Assembly (NCBI GenBank): GCA_030710605.1
Contig: CP092886.1
Span: forward strand, 52,774,305-52,838,304
Reading direction: 5' to 3'
DNA: 64,000 nt
Origin: Cordylochernes scorpioides
Taxonomy: Eukaryota; Arthropoda; Arachnida; Pseudoscorpiones; Chernetidae
A program made the translations under genes and the position numbers. The notes below the pieces were generated by a model that saw nothing but the letters and a program-made list of their open reading frames with translations, did no database searches and was not told where the DNA came from. This document shows positions 1-10,369 of the stretch, in pieces. Position 1 is the stretch's first letter, and each line of letters starts with the position of its first letter.

Positions 1-284
1 TGTTATCTTAGTTGTGTGAAACATACATTTGATTATTATAATTCTTCAAGAGCTGAGGTTGTCTTCTGTCAATGTTCAAGTATGTTCGTTGCCAGAGGTT
101 AACTCCCTCGAGGTTTGGAAAGAGGGCGTTAAATCTAACCACATTTTTCAGCAATTGACGTTCGTTCTTTTGGATTGTTCTGATGAGAATTTAATGGCAT
201 CTTCAAAAGAGATATTTATTCATTGAGTTATCAAATATAAATATGCTTCATATCGACGTTTAGGCGATTCGCTGTCCATTTTCC

Positions 285-515
285 CAGGAGAAAACAGCAC
301 TCAAGGACAAAACTTAAGAAAGTGAATGTCTTTGTTTTCACCGGTCGTCTGTTTTTTGAAGGAGGCAGATGCAATTTTTTTTCACACTTGGTTTTCTCAG
401 GTGTATTAAATAAAGGTTTTTATTATCAAATATCTTTCAGAGTTATTTTCTGAATCCCGATATGATTCTCAAAAGGTACAATTTCCTCAAGTTTTGTCCA
501 TGAGTGTATTAAAAT
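285..515 (+). repeat. Dispersed repeat family P, copy 1
   Basis: This block is a diverged copy of the one at 1719-1932. Both share ACCGGTCGTCT, a GGAGnCAGANGCAATTTT stretch, a TTCACA-CNTGGTTT-CTCAGG segment, AATAAAGGT, and the ending TTTTGTCCATGAGTGTATTA. The 3' half also recurs around 24826-25865, where another element interrupts it. No coding capacity was found and the class is unknown. Confidence 0.6.
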
Positions 516-1718
516 AAGGTTTTTTTATTGTCAATTTAGGAATGAATTATATAACATCTCACAATATTGGCAACAAATAAAACATATAAATTAATTCTAC
601 TTGAAACACCTAAATAAAAATTTTGAAAAGATTAAGTTAATCATTTATAACTCAATTATAAATCCAAGACATCTATAAAAAGGTTTTATTTCTATAATTT
701 TGAAAATATGTTGAGATCTAAGAATTTAATATTTCTATTAATATTTCTGATATTAGTATTTTTTACAATTCGCATCTGGAATATAAAAATGTGATTATTA
801 AATGTAATTTCTATATTTGTTCTCGGCAAACACTTGGAGAAATATTCCGATCGTGTGTAGATCGCATTTTCATAAGAGCAGTATGATAAATATTGAAAAT
901 ATATTAGCATTCCATCTTGTAAATAGATGTATAAGGAATATTTTGTATTTAAATAATATATAACTCAGAAATAGTTTATATATCTCGTAAAAAGATTTTT
1001 TTCTTTTTCTTTTCAGAAATGTTTTTTATGTGTGCATATCAATTTGTAATTTATAGATATTGTTGAGAAATTACTATTTATGTCTTTAGGCTATTTGTTG
1101 GGCCTTCTTGAAAATACCAAATTTATCAAAATTTCATGTTCAATAAGTATATTATGGTCTATAATAATTATATACCACAGAATACCTAACAAATAAAAGA
1201 TCACACAAAGACAATCAATAGAAAAAAAAAATTCAAAATTATAACCAGTAGAGAATTTTATAGACAGCACATTCTATTTTATCAAAAGCGGTACAAACAA
1301 AAGACGAAGTATAAATAAAATAAGTTATATTTGAAAATATAAAACATTTTGAACCTTAAAATATATTTTATTAAGAATATAAATATTAGTAAACCTAGAA
1401 CACATATCACCATCTCTATGTTCAAAATGGATTTATTCAGCGCATCTTTTTTATCATGTAGGACGAATTTCGACAACTAGGGAATTAAGATTAAAAGGAT
1501 TTGAAAAGTCTTGGCGCTACAATGATGAACGTTCCTATCCATGACACCACCGATGATCAAAGACCTACCAAATCTTATCCATCTTTAGTTGATTAATTCT
1601 TTAAATTCTATCCTAAGTATGATTCAAAGAAATTGCTCTAATAATTCTTAACCAAAAAATCGCCTATATTCATAAAGAAAGTATATTTTCATATATTATA
1701 TCCATATACATTTATAGA
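516..1718. other. AT-rich sequence with nothing recognised
   Basis: The sequence is very AT-rich with short scattered open frames on both strands. None shows a recognisable motif or repeats elsewhere in the window. Confidence 0.6.
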
Positions 1719-1932
1719 CAAAATTTAAGGAAATGGAAAGTCTTTATTGCCGCCGGTCGTCTTTTTCTTTTTTTTGACGGAGACAGAGGCAATTTTGTTC
1801 ACATTCGGTTTACTCAGGCGTCTTCAATAAAGGTAATAGTGATTCAAATAATTTCCGGAGTTATTGTTTGAATCTCGATATACATGATAAAAGGTACAAC
1901 CTTCTTGTGTTTTGTCCATGAGTGTATTATAT
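1719..1932 (+). repeat. Dispersed repeat family P, copy 2
   Basis: This is the second copy of the family at 285-515, in the same orientation, with many substitutions and small indels. It is followed by AT-rich DNA containing TATATA runs. Confidence 0.6.
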
Positions 1933-2914
1933 ATAGAAATATAATAATATAATGTACATAGACATCTAAAAAGTCTATATATATACATATATATATGTGT
2001 ACGGAAGTACAGAATGTGAAATAATAGTACATATAGAGAGATTATTGGTATATCCAATTCTTTGACAATACGACCTATTGTATTTGTAGAAATCATTTTT
2101 ATCGCCGGTAAAATACCTTGTTTTCTATACATGCCAGAGAAGGAAAGCGAACAGAAATACACTTTAAAACGAATAATAATAGAAAGCTTTGACACAAGGG
2201 TTTTGCCGCCGCTCCAGAAAAATGTATTTTATTGAATGCAAGGAGAGAGAGAGATACATTTTATCAAATAAAATCCACAGTTCGGGTTACAAATAAGACT
2301 CCCTTTCAAATAATCTCGCTTTAAGGCCTTCCTCTAATCCCAATCTTCGACGGATAATCGCATTTTAAAAAATGGCTAGGAAATTATTGTTTTTAAATAT
2401 CTATCCACGTTCGCTAAATTATAATTTGAATTAAAGGGGTGAATATATTTAATATAATAATTTAATATATGAAAATTGATATGTATATATATACAATATA
2501 TTTGTCATATATTTTATTATTATATTAAAGATATATGTGTCTGTTATGTTATCTGATTGTTCATGATAAACCTTTTTATCATTATCTATTATTATTTATT
2601 ATCATTTATTAATATCTGATTGTTGTAGAAATATCATATTTTAATTTTGTTGATCATACAAGAGCTCGTTTGATTATTATCTTCTGATTTAATTTTCAAA
2701 TATTAGAGAGAAATTTAAAGATATGATAGAAACCCCATATAAAAGGGTCACTCCAAAGGGTTTTTCAATCACTTATTTTATTAAAGCTGCAACTTTCAAA
2801 TTTTTACAGTGTCTCAATATATTCACCCCTAAAACCTATGCAAGGTTTCATTCGCGAAAAAAAAAATACCGAAGCACTTACACCAGTCATCTTAGGGGAT
2901 GGAATTTACGGCAT
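1933..2914. other. AT-rich sequence with nothing recognised
   Basis: The block contains short GA and TA microsatellite tracts and ATTATTATT-like low complexity near 2580-2620. Its right end (about 2720-2914) may be the 3' flank of the reverse-strand mariner remnant, but no terminal inverted repeat was found. Confidence 0.45.
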
Positions 2915-3720
2915 TGATAAAAGCTTGCAGTGCGTCATCATCAGTGTCAAATTGTATTTATTTCAAAAATAACTTAACTTTTGGAAATAAAAAAGTCACA
3001 AGGTACAAAGTCTGGTGAATATGATGGATGAGTGACTAATTGGACACCAGAGTTGGATAAAAAGTCTTATAATAATAATAAAGAAACTCTGCAAATATTT
3101 TTAAATGTATTTAATTCAATTAAAAAAGTCCTATGTTTGGGATGTGCGGTCTTGCATTGTCATTGTGAAGAAGGACTCCTCTAAGTTGAGCTCTTGGTCT
3201 GCTTCACTTGATTTTTTCAAATACTGCTGGAAGCATTTTGTTGTATACCAGTCACTATTAACTGTCTTTCGATCTTCTAGCTTCACAATATCAATGAAAC
3301 CACTTTTTTTCTGAAAAACAAGCGACCATTTGTTTTCAAACACTGCGCGCTCTGCGAACTTTCCTAGGAGGAGGTGATTTTGTAGAGCACCAAAAAGTAT
3401 ATTGCCGTTTTGTTTCTGGATTAAAAATTTAAATCCAAGTTTCATCACCTGTAATAATATTAAAAATAGCTTTTGATTTGCCTTCATGAAATTTTTTCAA
3501 CATGAAAATATGCCATTTAACGCGACCATGTTTTTGGTCACTAACAAGTTTTCTTAATTTTAAATGATCATTAATAATGGTATTGATTGCAGCCGATCCA
3601 ATGTCCACACCTTCCTCTAACTGCTGATATGTAATTCTTCAATCTTCTCAAAAAAAAAATTTACCAGCTCAATATTCCTTGGGTCGCTTTTCAAATTAAA
3701 CCAAATGAAATCTGCACTAA
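2915..3720 (-). pseudogene. mariner-type transposase pseudogene
   Basis: Read on the reverse strand, about 3487-3131 encodes a mariner catalytic core. A stretch like the 'ENK-W-SLVFQKKSGFIDIV' region is followed by TVNSDWYTTKCFQQYLKK and then MQDRTSQT, where mariner transposases carry the second catalytic aspartate in an H-D-N-A-R-P-H context. In another frame at about 3036-2989 lies HPSYSPDFVPCDFF, the conserved block with the third catalytic aspartate. The more N-terminal part, up to about 3720, is broken by A-runs and stops. The protein is normally about 340-350 residues in one frame, whereas here the longest piece is 118. Known for the family: DDE/D cut-and-paste transposase of a short TIR element. 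I saw no clear TIRs. This copy is dead. Confidence 0.8.
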
Positions 3721-3731
3721 TAGAAGGATCT

Positions 3732-3734
<3 letters not shown>

Positions 3735-3767
<33 letters not shown>
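3735..3767. repeat. (CT)n microsatellite
   Basis: About 16 uninterrupted TC/CT repeats follow TTTA. They lie between the mariner remnant and the non-LTR fragment. Confidence 0.95.
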
Positions 3768-3769
<2 letters not shown>

Positions 3770-3904
3770 AAGCTTTCATATAATTAAGTTGAGGAAACGG
3801 TGGTAAAGACCAGCATCTACTAGATTTCTCTATGAGTGGGGCACTGTATTGAAAGAGTCGTTTACATATCCAGGACAAACGTGTAGTATATTATACTCTC
3901 TTTA

Positions 3905-4345
3905 GACTTAGATTAATTTGAATCAGGGATAATAGAATAAATATATGATCTTGACACAATACTTACTGCCTCTGAAGATCGCCTGATTCTCTGGAACATT
4001 ATCTCTCCTTTTGATCAAACTGCCTAAACCAGATTTGTGAGGTTTGATGTGAATAGTTTTGCTATATTGCTTAAGAGTTCGATGCCTCGATAGAAAAGAC
4101 GGATCGTCTCGATCACCATTCTTAAAAATTGGTTGGATGACTGATATTAACCATGTTTTTGGAAATTCAGATATTCTCAGGATTCCAGAGAAATGCTTCA
4201 GAGAAATCAAATATTCTTTAGGAAGCGTCTTTATTGCTTCATTCATTATGCTATCAAAACCAATCGCCTTATCACATCTCATCTTAAATTTTCTCTATTT
4301 ATTTCGTTCGTTGGTGTTCATCATTTCAATCTCTTCAGGGATTAA
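3905..4345 (-). pseudogene. Non-LTR retrotransposon reverse transcriptase fragment
   Basis: On the reverse strand the frame from about 4340 reads an EEIEMMNTNERNK-like lead, a stop, and then KAIGFDSIMNEAIKTLPKEY, followed by EFPKTWLISVIQPIFKNGDR and DDPSFLSRHRTLKQYSK. This is the 'KAxGxDxIxNExxK' to 'W--s-i-pIfKkGd-ddps-yR-i' block of LINE reverse transcriptases of the Jockey/CR1/RTE group. It sits N-terminal to the YxDD catalytic motif, which is absent here. A later stretch resembles the 'W--krd-iPENQAgFR' block (RRDNVPENQAIFRG). Only about 130 residues remain, with no endonuclease domain and no 3' tail, so this is a truncated, dead fragment. Confidence 0.75.
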
Positions 4346-4559
4346 TAATGAATGTCATAAATATACATGTAGCTAATTCGTCAAATGTTAATCTCTATAA
4401 AAACACGTTCTTAGCAATTAATAGGCCAAATAACCGTAATATTAAACAGAAGGTATGTTAGAAATTAAGTTTGTCCTATAATCACAGAATTCATTCCTTT
4501 ATATATAAGAAAAAAGAAATTAAATTGGAGATATCACCATGTCAAATAGAGTGAAGAAT

Positions 4560-5070
4560 GTTGTCGGAAGTAAATCTTGGAGCGTACCTTAATTATTCAG
4601 AACGCGGCTCTCGAGGCCAAGGGCGACCAATCAATGTGTCGCCGCCAAAGTTTACTTTCTGTCGGCAGATACCTTCTGTTAAATGGGTGTATTTGCAACG
4701 TTCGCCTATTTTCTACAACACATTCGCATTTTTGTTCGAATTCTTCCCAATATTTATTGTTTAATTATTTTAATACATAAATGGCCTTTTGAAAAAGGCA
4801 TTTCACCTATCATTTTGCCCATATCATTATTCATCAAGAGAGATAGCGAAAGCTGGTCTCTTCTACATAATATTTATCATAGGTTCTCCTTCAACTCATT
4901 CCGATATTCTCAGGTATATGTTGTTGTCGTGTCCAATGAAGAGCCTCAGATGTCTCTATGCATCTCTATCACACCAGCAGCAATGTCCACTATCTTGGGT
5001 GTGTAAAGCTGCTGTTCTGGGTCCATGTCAATTTTCTGCAATGCTGTGGCCATTGCTGGGTATGATATAT
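4560..5070 (-). other. Possible unidentified gene or transposon remnant
   Basis: This block is less AT-rich than its neighbours. On the reverse strand a 33-codon frame from ATG (about 5050) to TGA (about 4947) has ordinary protein-like composition and contains MDPEQQLYTPKIVDIAAGVI. Continuations in other frames are broken. I recognise no family. Several overlapping forward open frames cover the same region, and none has a known motif. It may be a decayed exon or transposon piece. Confidence 0.25.
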
Positions 5071-5399
5071 ATATGAATATGTTATATATATGTATATGTG
5101 ATGGGTATTATAAGAAATATAAACTCACCTATAAATATATGAATGAAGACAAAAATTAATGATGACATGATGATTTTTTGATCCAAGGATGAAAACCTGC
5201 CGCCGATTTTATTGTTATTTTATACTGAATAACTCAAGCAAACTAACTTTTAAACATAAAATACTAGCGATCCAAAAAAAAAATGTTGAGGAAAATATAA
5301 AATTAAAAAAAGCAAAACAATACATATTCAATTAAAATTTAAATAGGTTTAGCATTATTTTGTAAATATTAACAGAATGATGATCAAAGCCTTAGAATA

Positions 5400-5515
5400 T
5401 TATTTATCGCAATAAGGATAGTAGAAGTTCTCTCTTTTATGTATAAAAGAAACATTCAGGCTTTAATGCTTTCATTTCCTATACATAGATGGCGTGTTAT
5501 TGCTTCACATTAATT
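5400..5515 (+). repeat. Solo end of the 'GCAGTAAGGACAGTAGAA' repeat superfamily (family F)
   Basis: The order CGCAATAAGGATAGTAGAAG, TCTTTTATGTATAAAAGAAA, CATTC.., then ATAGATGGCGTGTTATTGCTT matches the right-hand ends of the fold-back elements at 27538-27689 and 46470-46600. Only one arm is present. Confidence 0.6.
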
Positions 5516-5828
5516 AACAAAACGATCTATACATTTAAAAACAGACAACACACATAAATAGAGAGAGAGTTACGGAGTTAATACAAATCTTTAAAATGAT
5601 TTTTAAATAAAATTTACTACAAATATGCTTATATTTGATTTGAGATAACATACATTTTATTTTTAAATAACAATCAAATAATCCTATTAATAGAGTTAAT
5701 TTATTTATCGCGTTATATATATATATTAATACAGTTATCAGCGTCATAATCAAGCGACAATTCTTAATTCTGTAACCGTTTGCTCTGTGAATGAAATAAA
5801 TACCCAAATATGGCCATTTCTCATAACT

Positions 5829-5853
5829 ATCGGTGGTTCAGTGGTAGAATGCT
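5829..5853 (+). pseudogene. tRNA-Gly 5'-half fragment
   Basis: The 25 bases contain ATCGGTGGTTCAGTGG followed by TAGAATGCT. They are identical to the 5' half (acceptor from position 3, D arm and box A) of animal tRNA-Gly as I know it. The match stops in the anticodon stem. It is followed at once by a perfect 20-bp palindrome (TTCAATATATATATATTGAA), and no 3' half follows. It is not a functional tRNA gene, though it may be a retroposed tRNA half. Confidence 0.5.
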
Positions 5854-5859
5854 TTTCAA

Positions 5860-6770
5860 TATATATATATTGAATATAGAGAAATCCATAATATATTTTT
5901 AAAATAAGGCTTATTTTGCATTTTTGCCGTGAAACACGCAGCAAGTCGCGTGCCACCGACGTCTAGTGGCTCACCTGGGATATATTTTTATTAAATATAT
6001 TTTAAAGATAATTCTTATGAAGAAGTTACAATATAAGGGTGGAATGAGAGAACACGTGGGCAGCCGGGATATGTTGCACCCTAGAGTGCTACCGTGAACA
6101 AACGATCGGAACATTGAGAAATGGCCCAATATTGGAAACTCTGCGCTAAAGTAATTTCAAAAGATAATAGATCTATTAATGGACTTAAATTTCTTGTGTG
6201 GGTAATCCATAAAAGACGGAGAAATTCAATTAGGAATTGAGGGAGAGTTGGCTTTAATGGCGAGTAGATGAGACTTCTCCAGATTTCCAAATCTATTAAA
6301 TGTACCACTTCCTCACATCAGAGCTTTTCCTTCCACGACCGAAATCATACAGATAGCAGTGAATATTTACAAATTCTCTTTTTTTCTAAGGGTATATGTT
6401 TTATTATGAATATATTATTGAGATTTATATCCCTTAAATTTTTTAACAGCTCCAATTGATTTTAAAATATAAAGTTTCATTCAATAAATTATTGAAGATA
6501 GATTTTTTGAAATTTTATCATTAAAATGTTTCTATATATCATTCGCAGAAGATTTAATCAGGTTATATTTCGGTCTATATATATTTGCCAATGGCTTCAA
6601 CTTATTTTCCGGAGCTATCGCATTATCGTTATATGCGCGATTCATTATTTTTTTTTATCGCCCTTCCCTATTCGCAAAAACAGTAATTTCACTCATTCGG
6701 TCATTTTTTAATCTTTCTTTTTAGGTAGTTAAAGAGACCTATCCATATATTAAAATATAAAAACGAACTC
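5860..6770. other. Unannotated AT-rich stretch
   Basis: Short open frames on both strands show no recognisable domain. A slightly GC-richer patch at 5930-5975 (CACGCAGCAAGTCGCGTGCC) and the 6040-6310 segment do not recur in the window. Confidence 0.5.
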
Positions 6771-6772
6771 TA

Positions 6773-8049
6773 CCAAGGGGGTCCAAAGTAATGTTTGTTT
6801 GCCTTTTACTCTAATAATATATTTAATATATTTTATTTGGATTTTAATAAGTTATTAAAAGTAAATCCCTATCTGATAAATATCTACTTTGATTTCAGAT
6901 ATGTTGAGTAAAAGTATGGAATCAAGACATAAACGAAGAGCCGTTATTTAAGTTTTGGAAATGGATGGACGATAAACTTTATAGATTTACCAGAGACTGA
7001 AAAATGTATTGAAAGAAGACACAATTGATGTAGGCAATGTGAAAAGATGGATGAAAAGATTCCGAAATAGTGAGATTTCTTTGGAGAGAAACCACGAAGT
7101 GGGAGGCCACATTAACAGCAACCAACCCTGAAAATAAAGACAAGGTTGATGACCTTATCCTTCATGATCGAAGAATAACTATCAGAGAGTTGTGTGATAT
7201 ACTGAATTTTGGATATAATGGAATAGGGAAACGATAATTGAACATCTAGGTTATAGAAAAAGTTCAAAATTTGTTCCAATAAATCTAACCTCTGATTTCA
7301 ACAACGAGGTTTCAAGTATGCTAAGAGCTACTGGATCACTATGATGATCAAAAAGGCACTTTTTCATAAATATTGATTGGAGATTAAACATGGACATACA
7401 TTTATGGCACAGAAAATAAGGCACAATCATTAAAATGGCATCATCCCAGCTCATTTAAGAAAGAAATTCAAAGTGCAGAGGTCATCCAAAAAGGTGATGG
7501 CAACTGTCTTTTGGAACATGAGCGAGGTATAATACTGATAGGATTTCTAGACGAAGATATCACTGTGAATAGTTCTCCTTTTTCTAACTTTAAGAAAGAT
7601 TAAGTAATGTATTTAAAAAATACGAAGATTCCTTTTAAATCCGTCAAATCACACCAAGACAATAAATGCACGGCCTCTTTCCATACCTCAGATGCTATTG
7701 TAAAAATGGCTGGTTACTGGTTCCACAACCCCCATACAGCCAGGATTTGGTACCTTGTGACTTCTATTTATTCTCCCCAATAAAAAGTCCGAAGGGACAA
7801 ATATTTTAAGACCTCAGGAAGTAAAACGGGCCATAAAGACATGGTTGAAAAAACAATGTCCAGCATATTTCCAAAGCGGATTTAAGTGCAGATTCAACGC
7901 TGGAGGAAATGTATAGACTCTTAAAATATTTTGAATGATTCCATTCTATCCACAAATATTTATGATTTATATGTTTACACAAAACTTAAAATAAAAATAA
8001 TCAGTCATTTTCGAGTTTTGGTCAAACAAGCATTACTTTTCGAACAATC
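6773..8049 (+). mobile_element. Near-complete mariner element with both terminal inverted repeats
   Basis: The left end carries CCAAAGTAATGTTTGTTTG within GGGGGTCCAAAG..TTTTACTC. The right end read on the reverse strand carries TTCGAAAAGTAATGCTTGTT followed by TGACCAAAACTCG, aligning over about 32 bp with a few mismatches. A TA dinucleotide flanks each end (6771-6772 and 8050-8051), which is the expected mariner target duplication. The length of about 1.28 kb is normal for mariner. The internal coding region is decayed (see the transposase entry). Confidence 0.85.
6901..7930 (+). pseudogene. mariner transposase pseudogene
   Basis: The reading starts at an ATG (MLSKSMESRHKRRAVI) and runs through an N-terminal helix-turn-helix-like segment (VKRWMKRFRNSEISLERN). 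It passes a central WHHPSSFKKEIQSAEVIQK piece with nearby MATVFWNMSEV, and ends in a 'HPPYSQDLVPCDFYLFSP'-like block at about 7725-7780, the third catalytic aspartate region. Before it, NARPLSIPQM corresponds to the second-aspartate HDNARPH block, with the aspartate lost. The frame changes many times and contains many stops. The coding span fits a family protein of about 340 residues. The copy cannot produce transposase. Confidence 0.8.
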
Positions 8050-8059
8050 TATGTATTTA

Positions 8060-8550
8060 GGTTTTTAATACTTTATATTTTAAGAAATATTGATTATTCG
8101 GGAAGTAAATCGCTTTTAATTATCAAATATATTATGAAAGTACAAATATATTTTGTATTTAACATCATATTTACCTGCACCTGGCAAAGACGCTTCGTTT
8201 TTCAAAATGTTATTCATAAAAAAGTGAAGCTATTCCTTTCGAAATATTAATTCTTTAAATAAATTCCATATTAATACAAAATCAGTATAATGATTTTTGT
8301 TATTGTTAGCTTTGTGAAAGTTGCATCGGCAAATTCTGAAAAATTAACATATTTACGTTCTTTAATTTCTTCATCGTATATACAACGGACAACCAAGATT
8401 CCCTAATATTCCCCAATATTTGGTATAGGTACAACATACCACTCTTATGATCACCAATGGAACATTAGTGCTATTTACTTTGTGTTTAGCACAGCATTGT
8501 GGTGGATCTTCATGAATACTCACATATTCACAGGAGTAAGAAACGTATAT
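8060..8550. other. Unannotated AT-rich stretch
   Basis: No repeat matches or protein motifs were found, apart from the AT-rich lead into the family F copy that follows. Confidence 0.5.
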
Positions 8551-8559
8551 ATATATTAT

Positions 8560-8865
8560 ATATTTATAATTGTATGTAATTCTGCTGTCCTCAAAGCTTA
8601 TGTCCATAGTTAATATAAAAAACCCATTCCAAGAGTTTAGCATCAGTATCATTATAAAAGGAAGATCGAAAATGCAATATTACAGCGGTATGGTAGATTA
8701 TACTGGCGAAACCGCTGGGAGGGTTCACCACTGATGAGCCAGGCCCTTCCATTAATTTATCCATTTCAGTAAGGACAGTAGAAATTGTTTAATTTTTAAA
8801 AGGAATCATACGTGTCTATAATAGTTTAGAATTTTCAGGACAGATGGCGCGCTAATGCATCATAT
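8560..8865 (+). repeat. Family F element, full-length-like monomer (diverged)
   Basis: In order this copy carries TAATTCTGCTGTCCTCAAAG, CTTATGTCCATAGTT, AAGGAAGATCGAAAATGCAA, GGCGAAACCGCTGGGAGGG, TTCACCACTGATGAGCCAGG, CAGTAAGGACAGTAGAAATT and ends with CAGATGGCGCGCTAATGCAT. The same order recurs at 25313-25740 and 38750-39140. It is non-coding. The monomer is roughly 300-410 bp depending on where its end is placed. Confidence 0.7.
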
Positions 8866-9199
8866 TATATTATACTAAAATATTTGTCGAGGCTTATATA
8901 CTGTTGCCTTAGATTTGATATAGAAATTATTAAGCATTGAGAATACACAAGTATCATGGTATTGTGCTATGCAGTATATGACTACTTTATGGTATTGTAG
9001 TCATGGTAAAAAAATAATGAAAACAGTTGTAATCATATTTGCTATAATTGTGCTGATAGACATAATTAAGGAGGTAATATAAAATACAATTTGAATGTAC
9101 TACCTAATTTAGGGCGAGTAGAATAAAGAAAGCAAAAGACGTATTTACGTAATTACAAAATATTTGAACCGGCCAACGTAAAAAAACATCAACAACACC

Positions 9200-9600
9200 A
9201 GATGGCTCTTTGCCATCTAAAAGTTCATGTGAACGTGGAGAATATTTATGCCTTTTTGATTTTAATAACAAACACCTGACCTTTTTATTATTTTTTCACA
9301 TGTTTAGAGTATTAACGCAAATTTGGCCTTAAATACCTATTTCTTGATATCTCAGTAAGCCTCTGGGATCAAAATATTTTTGGTCGTAGAGGTACAGTCT
9401 ACACCGCACTTACGAAGGCCAACAGCCCGAAACGCGTTCGTGGTTGACTTTTCTTGATTTATCAAGAAAATATGTTGGCCAAATATCAGGGAACAGGCTA
9501 AGTTAACATTTATTTGATTTCTGTTACACTAAATGGCGCTCGGCCATCTAAATCTTCACATGAACGTGATCAAGATATGCCTTCTTCGATTTTAATAACA
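9200..9600 (+). mobile_element. Hammerhead-bearing repeat unit, about 330 bp, with repeated ends (retrozyme-like)
   Basis: The segment starting GATGGCTCTTTGCCATCTAA and continuing through a CATGTGAACGTG block is repeated in direct orientation 331 bp later (ATGGCGCTCGGCCATCTAAA...CATGAACGTG). A hammerhead-like motif lies between the repeats at 9403-9444. A short AACAA repeat flanks the whole block in repeat R, consistent with a target duplication. About 1.2 tandem copies of a non-coding unit with one ribozyme per unit is the organisation described for retrozymes and for Penelope-type terminal repeats. A related cluster is at 60870-61346. Confidence 0.6.
9403..9444 (+). ncRNA. Degenerate hammerhead ribozyme motif
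   Basis: Stem I is ACCGCA against CGTGGT (five pairs with a G-U, one mismatch). The first core strand is CTTACGA (consensus CUGANGA, with G5 changed to U). Stem II is AGGC..GCCC around CAACA, then GAAA. A two-pair stem III (ACGCGT) leads to a predicted cut after GTT and before CGTGGT. The G5 change should cripple it. It is homologous to the motif at 61182-61215. Confidence 0.6.
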
Positions 9601-9689
9601 ATAAGTTTATATAGGGAAACTCGCGACATCTGGCGGACGACTCTTTACAGAGTAGTTTGATTTTAAAGTTATGGATTTAAAATAAAAAA

Positions 9690-10286
9690 ATGATTTTACA
9701 TAACATATATATATAACTGAACAATACTGTTATTATCTGATATCTTCAATATCAAATATTGATGATTGAATAATAAAAAAACTATTTATTTTTGAAAATA
9801 TATAACGTATTTCTACACAATTAGTAAACCGAAGTTGAAAAATATTTGGGAAGGAGTCAAGTTCATCATGGTTCCAGTGATTCCGTCAATTCATTCTACC
9901 AGATCGCCATAACTTGTGTTCATTCGTCTTATATAATCTGCATTTGAAGGTATATTTTAATAATAGTTTTGACGATATATTATCGACATTATTTTTCTTT
10001 AATTGTCGAAATATCGAATATAGAGCATCAAACATGTACTATAAAGTTAGTTTATATTGATTTATATATCGAAAGAATGATCTTTCGAAGTTTATTTAAA
10101 ATTGTACTTATCGAAAATTATTAAAATTTCTATCTCTCTTTATGTAGAGTTTAAATCGAATATATAATAAAGAACGATTTAAATATAATATAATATAGAT
10201 TTTTTCCGATTTTACACTTTGATTTAATTAATAAGGAATCAAAAGTTTCGTTTATTTTCTTAATTTTCTTATTTCTCTAACTTTCA
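9690..10286. other. AT-rich sequence upstream of the candidate exon
   Basis: No motif was found. The last 40 bases form a strong pyrimidine-rich tract (TTAATTTTCTTATTTCTCTAA followed by CTTTCAG) that would serve as a splice acceptor region. Confidence 0.4.
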
Positions 10287-10287
10287 G

Positions 10288-10367
10288 CCCAAAATGCCCT
10301 TCAACACGGAGATCCTGAAATACAAGTGAAGGGAAAGGACATGTTGGCCAGGAAGATCAAGGAATAA
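10288..10367 (+). CDS. Candidate terminal coding exon of an unidentified host gene
   Basis: A pyrimidine-rich tract ending CTTTCAG sits directly before position 10288. The frame in which the first two bases finish a split codon runs 25 codons to TAA at 10365-10367. It encodes a charged, ordinary-looking C-terminus, beginning QNALQHGDPEIQVKGK and ending KIKE. AATAAA overlaps the stop (10363-10368) and could be the polyadenylation signal. A second frame from the ATG at about 10294 gives only 11 codons. No upstream exon can be picked out by eye in 8-10 kb, where the sequence is repeat-derived. I do not recognise the protein. This is the only segment of the window that looks like a host coding exon, and it could be chance. 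Confidence 0.35.
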
Positions 10368-10369
10368 AA

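Larger units (their letters stand above)
8960..9680 (+). repeat. Repeat family R, copy 1, interrupted by a hammerhead-bearing unit
   Basis: The left part shares GGCGAGTAGAATAA, AAAGCAAAAGA and TTTGAACCGGCCAACG with the copy at 63660-64000. It also shares the overall layout of the copy at 22880-23175. The right part resumes after 9600 with AAGTTTATATAGGGAAACTC and GACATCTGGCGG. The intervening 9200-9600 is absent from the other two copies. Non-coding; class unknown. Confidence 0.65.

Noticed and set aside
1824..2195. 123-codon reverse frame
   Set aside because: It overlaps repeat family P and TATATA runs, and composition is low-complexity.
8690..8750. Permuted hammerhead in family F (GGCGAAACCGC ... 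CTGATGAGCC, with CTGGC/GCCAG pairing)
   Set aside because: The core words and stem II are suggestive, and one copy (46795-46830) keeps CCAA/TTGG pairing. However, only about 20 bases separate GAAA and CTGATGA, and they cannot form both stem I and stem III. The TGGGAGGG/CCCTCCCA hairpin explains the region more simply.
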